DNA of 64,000 nucleotides, taken from contig NC_011297.1 of the NCBI RefSeq assembly GCF_000020965.1, forward strand, positions 496,001 through 560,000, in the 5' to 3' direction. How positions within the stretch are numbered: the first letter of the stretch is position 1; every line of letters begins with the position of its first letter. Origin of the DNA: Dictyoglomus thermophilum H-6-12 (GTDB lineage Bacteria > Dictyoglomota > Dictyoglomia > Dictyoglomales > Dictyoglomaceae). This document shows, one piece after another, positions 46,288-57,653 of this stretch. Below the pieces are notes generated by a model, which saw nothing but the letters and a program-made list of their open reading frames with translations, searched no databases and had not been told where the DNA came from. A program made the translations under genes and the position numbers.

Positions 46288-47634
46288 ATGGTTAAAGTTG
46301 GAGAAGAATATCAGGTAAGGATTGAGAAGATAAATTCTCAAGGGCAGGGTATTGCTTATATAAATAGTTTTGTGGTTTTTGTGGATTATGCTCTTCCGGG
46401 AGAGGTTGTTAAAATTAAGATTCATACAGCTAAAAAGGACTATGCTGTAGGAAGAATAGTAGAATTTATAGAAAAAGATCCTCGAAGATGTGATCCTGTT
46501 TGTGAGGTTTTTTACGAATGCGGTGGTTGTCATCTAATGCATGTTAACTACGAATATCAATTAGAACTAAAGAAAATGATGGTAGAAGATGCTTTTAAAA
46601 GAATTGGAAAAATTGAAAAAGAAGTGAATCCAGTTATAGGAATGGAAAATCCTTATAGGTATAGAAACAAAGCTAAGATTCCTGTAGGAAAAAGAAGAGG
46701 AAAAATAGTTTTAGGATTTTACAAACCTAACACCCATTACATAGTGGACATAAATAAGTGTATAGTACACCATGAAGATACGGATAAGGTTATAGAAACT
46801 ACAAAAGAAGCTATTAAGAAGTTTCATATAGAAGTTTACAATGAGCTCCAACATACGGGACTTTTGAGATTTGTAGTAGTGAGAAGATCTTTTGCTTTTG
46901 ATGATCTTATGGTGATTCTTGTTTCGAAGGGTATGATTGATAATGCTAAAAAAGTTGCGAGATTTTATAAGTATAAGCTTAAGAATTTGAAATCTTTTTA
47001 TGTAAATATAAATCCTAAAAGAACCAATGAAATTTTTGGGGAAGAGAGTAGGCTTATATTAGGGGATGAGACGATAAGAGATAAAATTGGAGATTTTGTA
47101 TTTGAGATATCTCCTGTTTCTTTTTTTCAAATAAATTCTATCCAGACTGAAAAACTTTATAATAAAGCGTTAGAATATCTTTCTCCTAATAGTAGATTAG
47201 TTTTTGACGCATATTGTGGAATTGGTACTATCTCTCTTTTTCTGTCAAAGAAAGCAGAAAAAGTATATGGGATAGAAGTTGAGAGAACTGCCATTGAAGA
47301 TGCTTGGAAGAATGCAAGATTAAATAAAGTTAAAAATGTGGAATTTATTTGGGGAAGATCAGAAGAAGTGATACCAAGATTAATTGAGGATGGTAAGATT
47401 CCCGATGCTGTGGTACTTGATCCTCCAAGAAAAGGATGTGATCAAAATCTTCTTGAGAGTATAATTCGGGCTAAGATTCGCCAAATTATATATATTTCCT
47501 GTTATCCGTCGACTTTAGCAAGGGATATAAATATTCTTTTGAATGCTGGTTATAATTTAGTAGATGTTCAACCGGTGGATATGTTTCCTCAAACTTTCCA
47601 TGTGGAGACCATTGCACTACTTGAAAAAGATTAA
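46288..47634 (+). CDS. 23S rRNA (uracil-5-)-methyltransferase of the RlmD/RlmCD (RumA) type
   Basis: A 448-residue SAM-dependent RNA methyltransferase. An N-terminal TRAM domain (residues 1-60) is followed by iron-sulfur cysteines CDPVCEVFYECGGCH (about 72-86), then the SAM site VFDAYCGIGTISLF and DPPRKGCD, and the catalytic Cys in YISCYPSTLARD near 405. Several tRNA/rRNA m5U paralogs share this layout, so the exact target uridine is uncertain. It follows the KaiC-like pair by 7 bases and may share its transcript. Confidence 0.9.
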   Translation: MVKVGEEYQVRIEKINSQGQGIAYINSFVVFVDYALPGEVVKIKIHTAKKDYAVGRIVEFIEKDPRRCDPVCEVFYECGGCHLMHVNYEYQLELKKMMVEDAFKRIGKIEKEVNPVIGMENPYRYRNKAKIPVGKRRGKIVLGFYKPNTHYIVDINKCIVHHEDTDKVIETTKEAIKKFHIEVYNELQHTGLLRFVVVRRSFAFDDLMVILVSKGMIDNAKKVARFYKYKLKNLKSFYVNINPKRTNEIFGEESRLILGDETIRDKIGDFVFEISPVSFFQINSIQTEKLYNKALEYLSPNSRLVFDAYCGIGTISLFLSKKAEKVYGIEVERTAIEDAWKNARLNKVKNVEFIWGRSEEVIPRLIEDGKIPDAVVLDPPRKGCDQNLLESIIRAKIRQIIYISCYPSTLARDINILLNAGYNLVDVQPVDMFPQTFHVETIALLEKD

Positions 47635-47693
47635 AAAATAGTTAGGAAAAGTGATAAAATAGAAAATAAAAGTATCTTTATAGGAGGATTTAT

Positions 47694-48638
47694 ATGGATA
47701 TAGATAGGTATGTAGATTTCAAAGAAAAAGTTGTAAAAAACGTTTCAAAGGCAATAGTAGGAAAAGAAAAGATAATTGAGTTGATAGCGATTTCTTTTAT
47801 ATGTGGAGGGCATGTTTTATTAGAAGATGTACCTGGGCTTGGAAAAACTTTGATGGTAAAGGCTTTTGCTAAGACTGTTGGAGGATCTTTCAAAAGGATT
47901 CAGTTTACACCAGATCTTCTTCCCTCTGATCTTACAGGGATTAATTTTTATAATCAAAAGAAAGCAGAATTTGAGTTTAGACCCGGTCCTTTGTTTGCTA
48001 ATATCATTCTCGCCGATGAAATAAATAGGGCAACTCCAAGAACTCAAAGTAGTTTATTGGAGGCTATGGAAGAAAAACAAGTTACCGTAGACGGGGTTAC
48101 CTGGAAATTGCCCGATCCTTTCATGGTGCTTGCAACTCAGAACCCTGTAGAGACCTACGGAACCTTTCCTCTTCCTGAAGCAGAACTTGATAGATTTTTT
48201 ATGAGAATAAAGGTAGGCTATCCTACAAGGGAAGAAGAGATAGAGATTATAAATAGAAATAAGAAGAGAGATATATTAGAAGATGTGGAAAGTGTGATAA
48301 GTCTTGATGAGGTATATTATTTAAGAGATAACTTTAGTGAGGTTAGAATCTCAAGAGAAGTTATGGATTACCTTCTTGACATAGTTGAATACACAAGAAA
48401 TTCAGATTCCATTCTCCTTGGAGTAAGCCCAAGAGGAAGCATTGCCCTTTTTAAGGCAAGTCAAGTTTATGCCCTTTTCAATGGTAGGGACTATGTAATT
48501 CCAGAGGATATAAAATATTTGGCTCCTTTTGTGTTGAATCATAGAATAATCTCTATAGGAGCTTCCAGAACAAAGGATATCTATGAAAATATTAATATTA
48601 TTCTCGAGAATATAAAAGTTCCTTTAGAGGAAGTATAG
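47694..48638 (+). CDS. MoxR-family AAA+ ATPase
   Basis: A 314-residue AAA+ protein. Walker A is EDVPGLGKTLM near residue 45, Walker B ILADEINRATPRTQSSLLEAM near 105, and sensor motifs VLATQNPVE and GVSPRGSIAL follow. MoxR proteins act as chaperones that insert metals or mature secreted and membrane complexes, nearly always beside DUF58 genes, as here. SD is AGGAGG. It is first in a tightly packed run with the DUF58 and membrane-protein genes. Confidence 0.93.
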   Translation: MDIDRYVDFKEKVVKNVSKAIVGKEKIIELIAISFICGGHVLLEDVPGLGKTLMVKAFAKTVGGSFKRIQFTPDLLPSDLTGINFYNQKKAEFEFRPGPLFANIILADEINRATPRTQSSLLEAMEEKQVTVDGVTWKLPDPFMVLATQNPVETYGTFPLPEAELDRFFMRIKVGYPTREEEIEIINRNKKRDILEDVESVISLDEVYYLRDNFSEVRISREVMDYLLDIVEYTRNSDSILLGVSPRGSIALFKASQVYALFNGRDYVIPEDIKYLAPFVLNHRIISIGASRTKDIYENINIILENIKVPLEEV

Positions 48639-49758
48639 ATGGTATATCTTTTACTTTTTTTAATATTACTTGGTATTTTGTTAAATGAACTATCTAAAAA
48701 ATATACCTTAGATAGAGTATATTTTAACAGAAGTTTTTCAAAAAGAGTTGCAGAGATAGGAGAGGATATATACATAGAAATAACGGTTGAAAATAGAAAG
48801 ATAATTCCTGTTACTTTTCTTCAGGTTATTCAGGAATTACCTTCGATTATTGAGTATAAATTTCAGGTAAATAAGATAAGGACAAAGGATTTTTTATATC
48901 ATACTATGACTTTTTTCCTTCTTCCCTATCAAAGGATAAGGAGAAAATATCTTGCAACTTGTACAAAAAGAGGAAGGTATGTGTTTGGAAATGTAGAAAT
49001 CTGTGGTGGAGATTTCTTAGGATTAAATCTTAAGACTAAATCTATATCTCTTGTTCAGGATTTAGTGGTTCTTCCTAAAAGAAAAGATCTTGAAAAGGAT
49101 TTAATTCCTTATGGAAATTTTAATGGGGATGTTTCTGTAAAAAGGTGGATCATAGAGGATCCTACTATGATTATTGGGGTTAAGGAATATACTGGTAGGG
49201 AACCAGCTAAAACTATTCATTGGCCACTTTCTTTAAAACACCATAAGATACTTGTTAAAAATTTTGATTTTACCTATGAAAACAATGCAATGATATTTTT
49301 AAATGTAGAGTGTTCCAAACCTTATTGGATTAAAATGGATGAAAATAGTATTGAAGAATGCATATCTGTGGCAAGAAGTATAGGGGAGATATTTCATGAT
49401 AGAAAAGTTCCTTTTGGATTTACAACTAACTCGTTGATTTATGGTTTCTCAAGAGATGAGAATACTGTTTATCCTGGAATGGGGGATACCCATCTTCAGC
49501 TTTTTTTAGAATATTTAGGAAGGCTTTCTTATAATGTTAATGTTCCTTTTGAAGAGATTATAAAGGCTTTTATGAGGAATAATAATTTTATGATTTCTAC
49601 TTATGTAATAATTACGCCATATCTATTAAGAGAGTATATTCCTTATATTTCTGCCCTTGATACTGATTTAACCAAAGTAATAGTTATATCATACTATGAC
49701 GAAAATCTTGGTCTTCTTTCTCCAAGGGTGTTAAAGTACTCTTTAAGAAGGGAAAAAG

Positions 49759-49778
<20 letters not shown>
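48639..49778 (+). CDS. DUF58 domain protein
   Basis: A 379-residue protein starting directly after the MoxR stop. Two hydrophobic residues stretches at the N-terminus suggest a membrane anchor, followed by a beta-rich region. The DUF58 signature is VKEYTGREPAKTIHWPLSLK near residue 185, and the remainder resembles a von Willebrand-like fold. It overlaps the downstream membrane-protein gene by 20 bases. MoxR-DUF58-membrane protein sets are widespread, and their precise substrate remains undefined. Confidence 0.88.
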
Positions 49779-52846
<3,068 letters not shown>

Positions 52847-53308
52847 TTTATAAGGAACGTTTGATGGATGGATTTCAAAAACTAAGTAGCCTTCTTTTAA
52901 CTCTCCAGGTTTTAAGTAATTCCTTAAAAAAGTATTGTAATCTTTAAAAGTGTAGTATATGCTCCCAAAAGCGCTTACAGGATGGCTTTTTCCATCGTCA
53001 TCAATCAGGTTGAAATTATTAGCGGTAATTAATATCTCCTTTTGGGTTTTATTCCATAAAAACAGATTAATTACATAGAATACACCTTCGGGGAGATATT
53101 TAAAATCTGAATATAGTGGAAGTTCTTCTACTTTTTGTATTTTTTGTATGTATACTACTAAGCCGTCAAGATTTTCTCCTTTGACTTCTTTGCCTTGAAT
53201 TAAAAGAGGAACAGTCTCCCCAAAAGATAAACTAAGAAGAATTAAGCATACCAAAATTATGAATATACTCCACTTTTTCATTTATTATCCCCCTCAGTTT
53301 TTTGTTTA

Positions 53309-53317
53309 ATTATAGCA
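53309..53317 (-). promoter_or_regulatory. extended -10 promoter of the DUF4352-like gene
   Basis: On the minus strand TGCTATAAT matches the extended -10 consensus, with a poor -35. The same ATGCTATAATTAA is found in the malE promoter. Confidence 0.55.
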
Positions 53318-53324
53318 TATTTAC

Positions 53325-53359
53325 AGGAGTAAGGTAGGATTAACTCCTACCTTACTCCT
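53325..53359 (-). terminator. 15-bp perfect hairpin at the end of malG
   Basis: AGGAGTAAGGTAGGA (53325-53339) and TCCTACCTTACTCCT (53345-53359) pair completely across five bases. The stem includes the last malG codons and stop. No U-run follows, so it may protect the mal message or terminate weakly. Confidence 0.6.
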
Positions 53360-54197
53360 TAACAGCGCCTCGGGTTAGGCCTGAAACTATGAGATTTTGG
53401 AGGGATAAGAATAGTATAACAATGGGTAAGGCTCCAACGATGGATGCTGCAGCAAAATCTCCCCATCTCACATCATATAGTCCTGAGATAAAATTTCTTA
53501 AGCCAACAGCAAAGGTGTATTTAGAGGGATCTTTTAATATAATACTTGCTAACAAAAAGTCCGAGTATGTTCCAATAAAGGAATTAATTGCGACTACTGC
53601 TAAGATGGGAGTGGCAAGAGGAAGGATTATCTTGTAATAGGCTTGAAATCTTGTAGCACCATCAATTAAAGCTGATTCTTCTAAAGAGTCAGGAATACTG
53701 TCAAAAAATCCCTTCATAAGCCATATATTGTAGGGGATTCCTCCCCCAAGATAGACCATTATTAATCCTGATAGGGTATTTAAGCCTAAAAAGGGAATAT
53801 ATTTACCAATATGGAAGAGTAGCAAATATACTGCTACCATACCCATTACTGCTGGGAACATTTGTAAAATAAGTAAGGTTAGGAGAGAATACTTTTTACC
53901 CCAAAAATTAAATCTTGAAAAAGCGTAGGCTGCAAGGGATACAAAGAATACTGTGAGAATAGCAGTGGTCAATGATACTATTAGGGAGTTCTTAATCCAG
54001 TTAAAAAAACCAATTTCTTTTAAATTAGAATAATGTTCAAATGTTAATACTTCGGGAATTAATCTTTGTCCTACAAGCCCGCCTCCAGCTCTTAATGAGG
54101 CTGATATAGTCCATACTACTGGGAAAAAGGTGAATATTAGAATAAACCATATTATTAGATGTTTTGGAACTTGATCTAAAAATTTATTTCTCCTCAT
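53352..54197 (-). CDS. malG: maltodextrin ABC transporter permease MalG
   Basis: A 281-residue inner-membrane permease with six helices and the EAA loop EESALIDGATRFQAYYKIILP (about residues 177-197). The N-terminus RNKFLDQVPKHLIIWFILIFTFFPVVWTIS and the position after malF match MalG. It overlaps malF by 4 bases. The last gene of malEFG. No malK lies in the window, so an ATPase encoded elsewhere must energise it. Confidence 0.93.
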   Translation of the reverse strand: MRRNKFLDQVPKHLIIWFILIFTFFPVVWTISASLRAGGGLVGQRLIPEVLTFEHYSNLKEIGFFNWIKNSLIVSLTTAILTVFFVSLAAYAFSRFNFWGKKYSLLTLLILQMFPAVMGMVAVYLLLFHIGKYIPFLGLNTLSGLIMVYLGGGIPYNIWLMKGFFDSIPDSLEESALIDGATRFQAYYKIILPLATPILAVVAINSFIGTYSDFLLASIILKDPSKYTFAVGLRNFISGLYDVRWGDFAAASIVGALPIVILFLSLQNLIVSGLTRGAVKE

Positions 54198-55711
54198 TCG
54201 TATCTCACCTCTCGTTTAAACATTCCAGATATCCAAAAGTTGAAAAGACTTAGGGAGGCTACAATTATAAATACAATTATAGAGATGGTAGCTGCGAGGC
54301 CATAATCTTGACCCCTTCCGCCTTCAAAAGCAAGTTTGTAAGTATATGAAATGAGAATATCGGTGGTTCCTGCCACTGAGGATACATCAGCCATAGGAGG
54401 TTTTCCTCCAGTAAGGAGATATATTACGTTGAAATTATTAAAGTTAAAGGCAAAAGTGCCAACAATAAGAGGGCCTATAGCAGTGAGTAAGAGAGGAAGA
54501 GTTATATTTTTAAGCTGTTGAAAATAACTTGCACCATCCACCTTTGCTGCTTCGTAGAGCTCTTCTGGAATGCTTTGGAGAGAACCAAGACATACAGTCA
54601 TGGCATAGGGATATCCCAACCATAGATTAACAATAAATAAAGCAAGTCTTGCCCATTTCGTTTCTAAAAACCATGGTATCTTTACTCCAAAAAGAGAAGA
54701 GAGTATTCTGTTTACTACTCCCACCTCTGTGTTTAGAAGGCCAACCCAAATAAGTAAGGATATAAAAGAGGGAATGGCCCATGGTATAATGAGTAGGGTG
54801 CGGTATATTCCTTTGAATTTTAAATTTTTATCGTTCATGAGTAGAGCTAAGAATAGTCCAAAGGCGAAATTTATAAAAGTAGTTAAAGTTGCCCATAGGA
54901 CGTTCCAGGTGAAGACTCTAACAAAGGGTTTTGAAACCCGTTCGTCTTTAAAGAGTCTTAAGAAATTTTCTAAACCTACATAGGTTACAAAACCAGGTAA
55001 AATTTCTTGCCCATTTGGTCTTACAAAGAATCCATTTTGGGGGACCAACTTTTCTCCTGTAAGATTGTCTATTAGAACATCTTCTTCTGGAATGTATTTA
55101 TACCTCTGCTTATAAGTGGAAAAATTATTTAAATCTGACATCTGTAAAAAAATGCCATTCCCAATTTCAATTTTTAAGTTTTGCAATTTAGATATCTCAG
55201 AATATTTTTGGGTTTGAGGAAGCAGTTTATAACCAGCATATTCTGAGGGGAAATCTCCTTCAGCTATTTTTATTAATTTTTTATCCTCTACCTTATAAAT
55301 ATTATTGTTCTCGTCCTTAAAAAGAAGTAATATATCGCCAATTTTACTTTTATAAATTTCATACTTAAAATTTTGAGTATTTTCTGGCAAAAAAGTTTCT
55401 TTTTCTAATTGTTCTATTACTTGTGTCTTGGTTAGGATGTGTCCTGTTCCGTAATTTGTAAAGGCAATTTGAATTGTGTAGATGATAGGATAAATCATGA
55501 ACATAAACATGAGTAGAAAAGCTGGTACAATGTATTTCCAAGGATAGGTTTTAGGATTAACTATTAAAAGAGCAAATAAAAAAGTTGCAAGAAAGAAGAT
55601 TAAACCCCATATGAAACCTGCGATCATGCTTAAAATGTAGCTAAAAAATATTCCAATCACTACTACAATTCCAGCGTATATTATAGGAAGAAAAGATATG
55701 AAAAAACTCAT
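54194..55711 (-). CDS. malF: maltodextrin ABC transporter permease MalF with large periplasmic loop
   Basis: A 505-residue permease. It carries an N-terminal helical hairpin and a third helix near 65-85, then a periplasmic region of about 165 residues (roughly 88-250) like the P2 loop of enterobacterial MalF that grips the binding protein. Five more helices and the EAA loop EELYEAAKVDGASYFQQLKN (about 400) follow. The long loop supports a maltose/maltodextrin assignment over other sugar permeases. SD is AGGAGGG, directly after the malE-malF stem-loop. Confidence 0.93.
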   Translation of the reverse strand: MSFFISFLPIIYAGIVVVIGIFFSYILSMIAGFIWGLIFFLATFLFALLIVNPKTYPWKYIVPAFLLMFMFMIYPIIYTIQIAFTNYGTGHILTKTQVIEQLEKETFLPENTQNFKYEIYKSKIGDILLLFKDENNNIYKVEDKKLIKIAEGDFPSEYAGYKLLPQTQKYSEISKLQNLKIEIGNGIFLQMSDLNNFSTYKQRYKYIPEEDVLIDNLTGEKLVPQNGFFVRPNGQEILPGFVTYVGLENFLRLFKDERVSKPFVRVFTWNVLWATLTTFINFAFGLFLALLMNDKNLKFKGIYRTLLIIPWAIPSFISLLIWVGLLNTEVGVVNRILSSLFGVKIPWFLETKWARLALFIVNLWLGYPYAMTVCLGSLQSIPEELYEAAKVDGASYFQQLKNITLPLLLTAIGPLIVGTFAFNFNNFNVIYLLTGGKPPMADVSSVAGTTDILISYTYKLAFEGGRGQDYGLAATISIIVFIIVASLSLFNFWISGMFKREVRYE

Positions 55712-55730
55712 AAATTCCCTCCTTTTTTTT

Positions 55731-55764
55731 AGAGAGGAGAGGAAAAATGGATCCTCTCCTCTCT
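55731..55764 (-). other. malE-malF intercistronic stem-loop
   Basis: AGAGAGGAGAGGA (55731-55743) pairs perfectly over 13 bp with TCCTCTCCTCTCT (55752-55764). On the minus strand it is followed by eight A and the malF SD, not by U, so it is more likely a 3' stabiliser of the malE message than a terminator. Confidence 0.65.
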
Positions 55765-55782
55765 GAGATCTTTAAGATCTTT

Positions 55783-56976
55783 TTATTTTCTGGCTTTTAA
55801 GATGGCATCTTTTATTTGGGCCACAGCTTCTTTAAGGGCTACGTCAGGAGCCTTTTTACCAGAGGTTATTAGAGTCAAAGCATCTCCCATATAGCTCCAT
55901 ACAGGTCCCATTTCGGGAATATTAGGCATAGGTATTCCATCAGCTGCACTTGCTCCAAAGGCTTTAATATCAGGATTTGAAGAAACCACTCTATAGGCAT
56001 CTTTCCTGGCAAGAATTCTTGGGTCAGTTTCAAATAATTTGAGCTCTAGTTCTTTTGTTGCAAGGACTTCTAAAGCAAAGGTTTTTAGAATGGCAATATT
56101 AGGAGATCTTGAGTTTATCATAAATCCTTGTACTCCCACAAAAGGTCTCATGGGTTTTCCATCTATCTTAGGAAGTTTTGCCACACCATAATTTATTTTT
56201 GCTTTCTTTATATTGTCAATTTCCCATGGACCATTTATCATCATACCTAATTTACCTTCTGAGAAGAGGCTTGTGGTTGTTTGATAATCTACTCCTTGCT
56301 TTAAGATTCCTTCTTTAAATAAGTTGACAAGTTTTTCTACTCCTTTTATAGCTCCTTCGTTTGCAAGTCCAATGTCTAAAGGATCGAGACCATTGGGTGT
56401 TTCTTTAAATACATACCCACCTAATGCGGAGAAGAATGGGAAACTGAAGTAAAAGTTGTTGTAATCATAAAGGAAGCCGTAAATTCCTCCCTTTGTTAAA
56501 TTTTTTGCTATCCTTACTAACGATTCATAGGTGGTAGGAGGATTAGGAACCAAATTCTTGTTATATATTAATGCTACAGCCTCCATGGAATAAGGAATTC
56601 CGTAAAGTTTTCCTCCATAGGACATAGCTTGTAGAGTAACAGGTGTGAATTGATCTAAGACATTCTTAGGAAGAAAATCAATAGGAAGTAATAAGCCATT
56701 GATTACCAATTCTCCAATCCAATCATGAGCTCCTACAATGATATCTGGTCCTTCTCCTGTAGGTGCTGAAGTGATAAATTTAGGTTTTATATCACTAAAG
56801 CTTACTTCGTTAACTTCTACTGGTATTCCATACTTATTGCTGAAGTTCTTTACAAACTCTCTTAGTGCTTTTACTTGTGCTTCCGAGGTCCATATAGTAA
56901 TTTTACCGGGAACAGCTGCTTGAGATAGTGAGAAGACTATAATCAATAAAAGTGAGAGAATTAAAATCTTCTTCAT
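55783..56976 (-). CDS. malE: maltose/maltodextrin-binding protein
   Basis: A 397-residue extracellular binding protein. Signal peptide MKKILILSLLLIIVFSLSQA is followed by a family 1 solute-binding fold with GKITIWTSEAQVKALREF at the mature start, EGPDIIVGAHDWIGELV near 75, and the typical ATKELELKLFETDPRILARKDA late motif. It is first in malEFG and has its own SD (AAAGGGGGT). The leader of about 90 nt carries the CTAACACGAGTTAG operator and the additional AAAGGAGGTGAT. Confidence 0.93.
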   Translation of the reverse strand: MKKILILSLLLIIVFSLSQAAVPGKITIWTSEAQVKALREFVKNFSNKYGIPVEVNEVSFSDIKPKFITSAPTGEGPDIIVGAHDWIGELVINGLLLPIDFLPKNVLDQFTPVTLQAMSYGGKLYGIPYSMEAVALIYNKNLVPNPPTTYESLVRIAKNLTKGGIYGFLYDYNNFYFSFPFFSALGGYVFKETPNGLDPLDIGLANEGAIKGVEKLVNLFKEGILKQGVDYQTTTSLFSEGKLGMMINGPWEIDNIKKAKINYGVAKLPKIDGKPMRPFVGVQGFMINSRSPNIAILKTFALEVLATKELELKLFETDPRILARKDAYRVVSSNPDIKAFGASAADGIPMPNIPEMGPVWSYMGDALTLITSGKKAPDVALKEAVAQIKDAILKARK

Positions 56977-57041
56977 ATAATTTTACCCCCTTTTTGTTTT
57001 TAGTCTAAGAAAGAATTGAAGAAAAATCTTTAATCTTCCAA

Positions 57042-57053
57042 ATCACCTCCTTT
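57042..57053 (-). promoter_or_regulatory. leader anti-SD complement (STAB-SD-like), malE mRNA
   Basis: On the minus strand AAAGGAGGTGAT lies 66-77 bases before the malE ATG, about +13 to +24 of the predicted transcript. Directly after it a minimal ORF TTG GAA GAT TAA is possible. Confidence 0.55.
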
Positions 57054-57055
57054 AT

Positions 57056-57069
57056 CTAACTCGTGTTAG
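57056..57069. promoter_or_regulatory. putative sugar-repressor operator of malEFG
   Basis: On the minus strand CTAACACGAGTTAG matches 13 of 14 positions of the symmetric CTAACACGTGTTAG and overlaps the predicted +1. The barrel/GH57 operon has two related copies. Confidence 0.7.
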
Positions 57070-57072
57070 TTA

Positions 57073-57081
57073 ATTATAGCA
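57073..57081 (-). promoter_or_regulatory. malE promoter (extended -10)
   Basis: On the minus strand TGCTATAAT is a perfect extended -10. At 17-bp spacing only TTTAAA is present as -35. Confidence 0.7.
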
Positions 57082-57173
57082 TAGATTAAAATTTTTTTAA
57101 AGAGGGTAAGTTTGATTTTTGTGATATAATTTTTTCTGTCTAAAAGGCTTAAGGAAAGGAGATGTAACTGATT

Positions 57174-57650
57174 ATGAAGCTAAAAATAAATCTTTTCGAC
57201 GTTATAGTATTCATTATTATCCTTCTTGGAATTCTTGGATTTTTCCTTGTGAAAGAAGGGAAAACTCCTCTTGCAAAGGTCCAAGGGATTGAAAAGGATG
57301 TAGAAATCGATATGATAGTAAGAAATCTACCTCTTAACGATAAAGAGGTGATAAAACCCGGAGATAAGGCTTTTATAAGGATTAAAAATCAGCCCTTTGC
57401 TTGGGTAACGGTTAAAGATGTTAAAATCTATGATAAAAAGATGCTTGTTCCTAATTTTAATGGCACTTATACTTTTATAGATGATGTTAATAATCCATTT
57501 AATGTAGATATGCTTATAACTTTTACCTCGAGAGGTTATGTTACCGAGGATAGCGTGGTTCTTGGGGTTAAAGTTAAAGTGGGTATGCCAATAAGTGTTG
57601 AAAGTTATAAACTTGATGTTAATGGAGTTGTTTCTGCGCTAAGGTATTAA
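57174..57650 (+). CDS. DUF4330-like membrane-anchored protein
   Basis: A 158-residue protein with one N-terminal helix (FDVIVFIIILLGILGFFLV) and an extracytoplasmic beta-rich domain. VEIDMIVRNLPLNDKEVIKPGDKAFI and the pattern around VTVKDVKIYDKKM recall DUF4330. SD is AAAGGAGATG. It stops 3 bases before the O-antigen-ligase/GT9 fusion gene, which links it to surface glycan assembly. Function is unknown. Confidence 0.75.
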   Translation: MKLKINLFDVIVFIIILLGILGFFLVKEGKTPLAKVQGIEKDVEIDMIVRNLPLNDKEVIKPGDKAFIRIKNQPFAWVTVKDVKIYDKKMLVPNFNGTYTFIDDVNNPFNVDMLITFTSRGYVTEDSVVLGVKVKVGMPISVESYKLDVNGVVSALRY

Positions 57651-57653
57651 TTT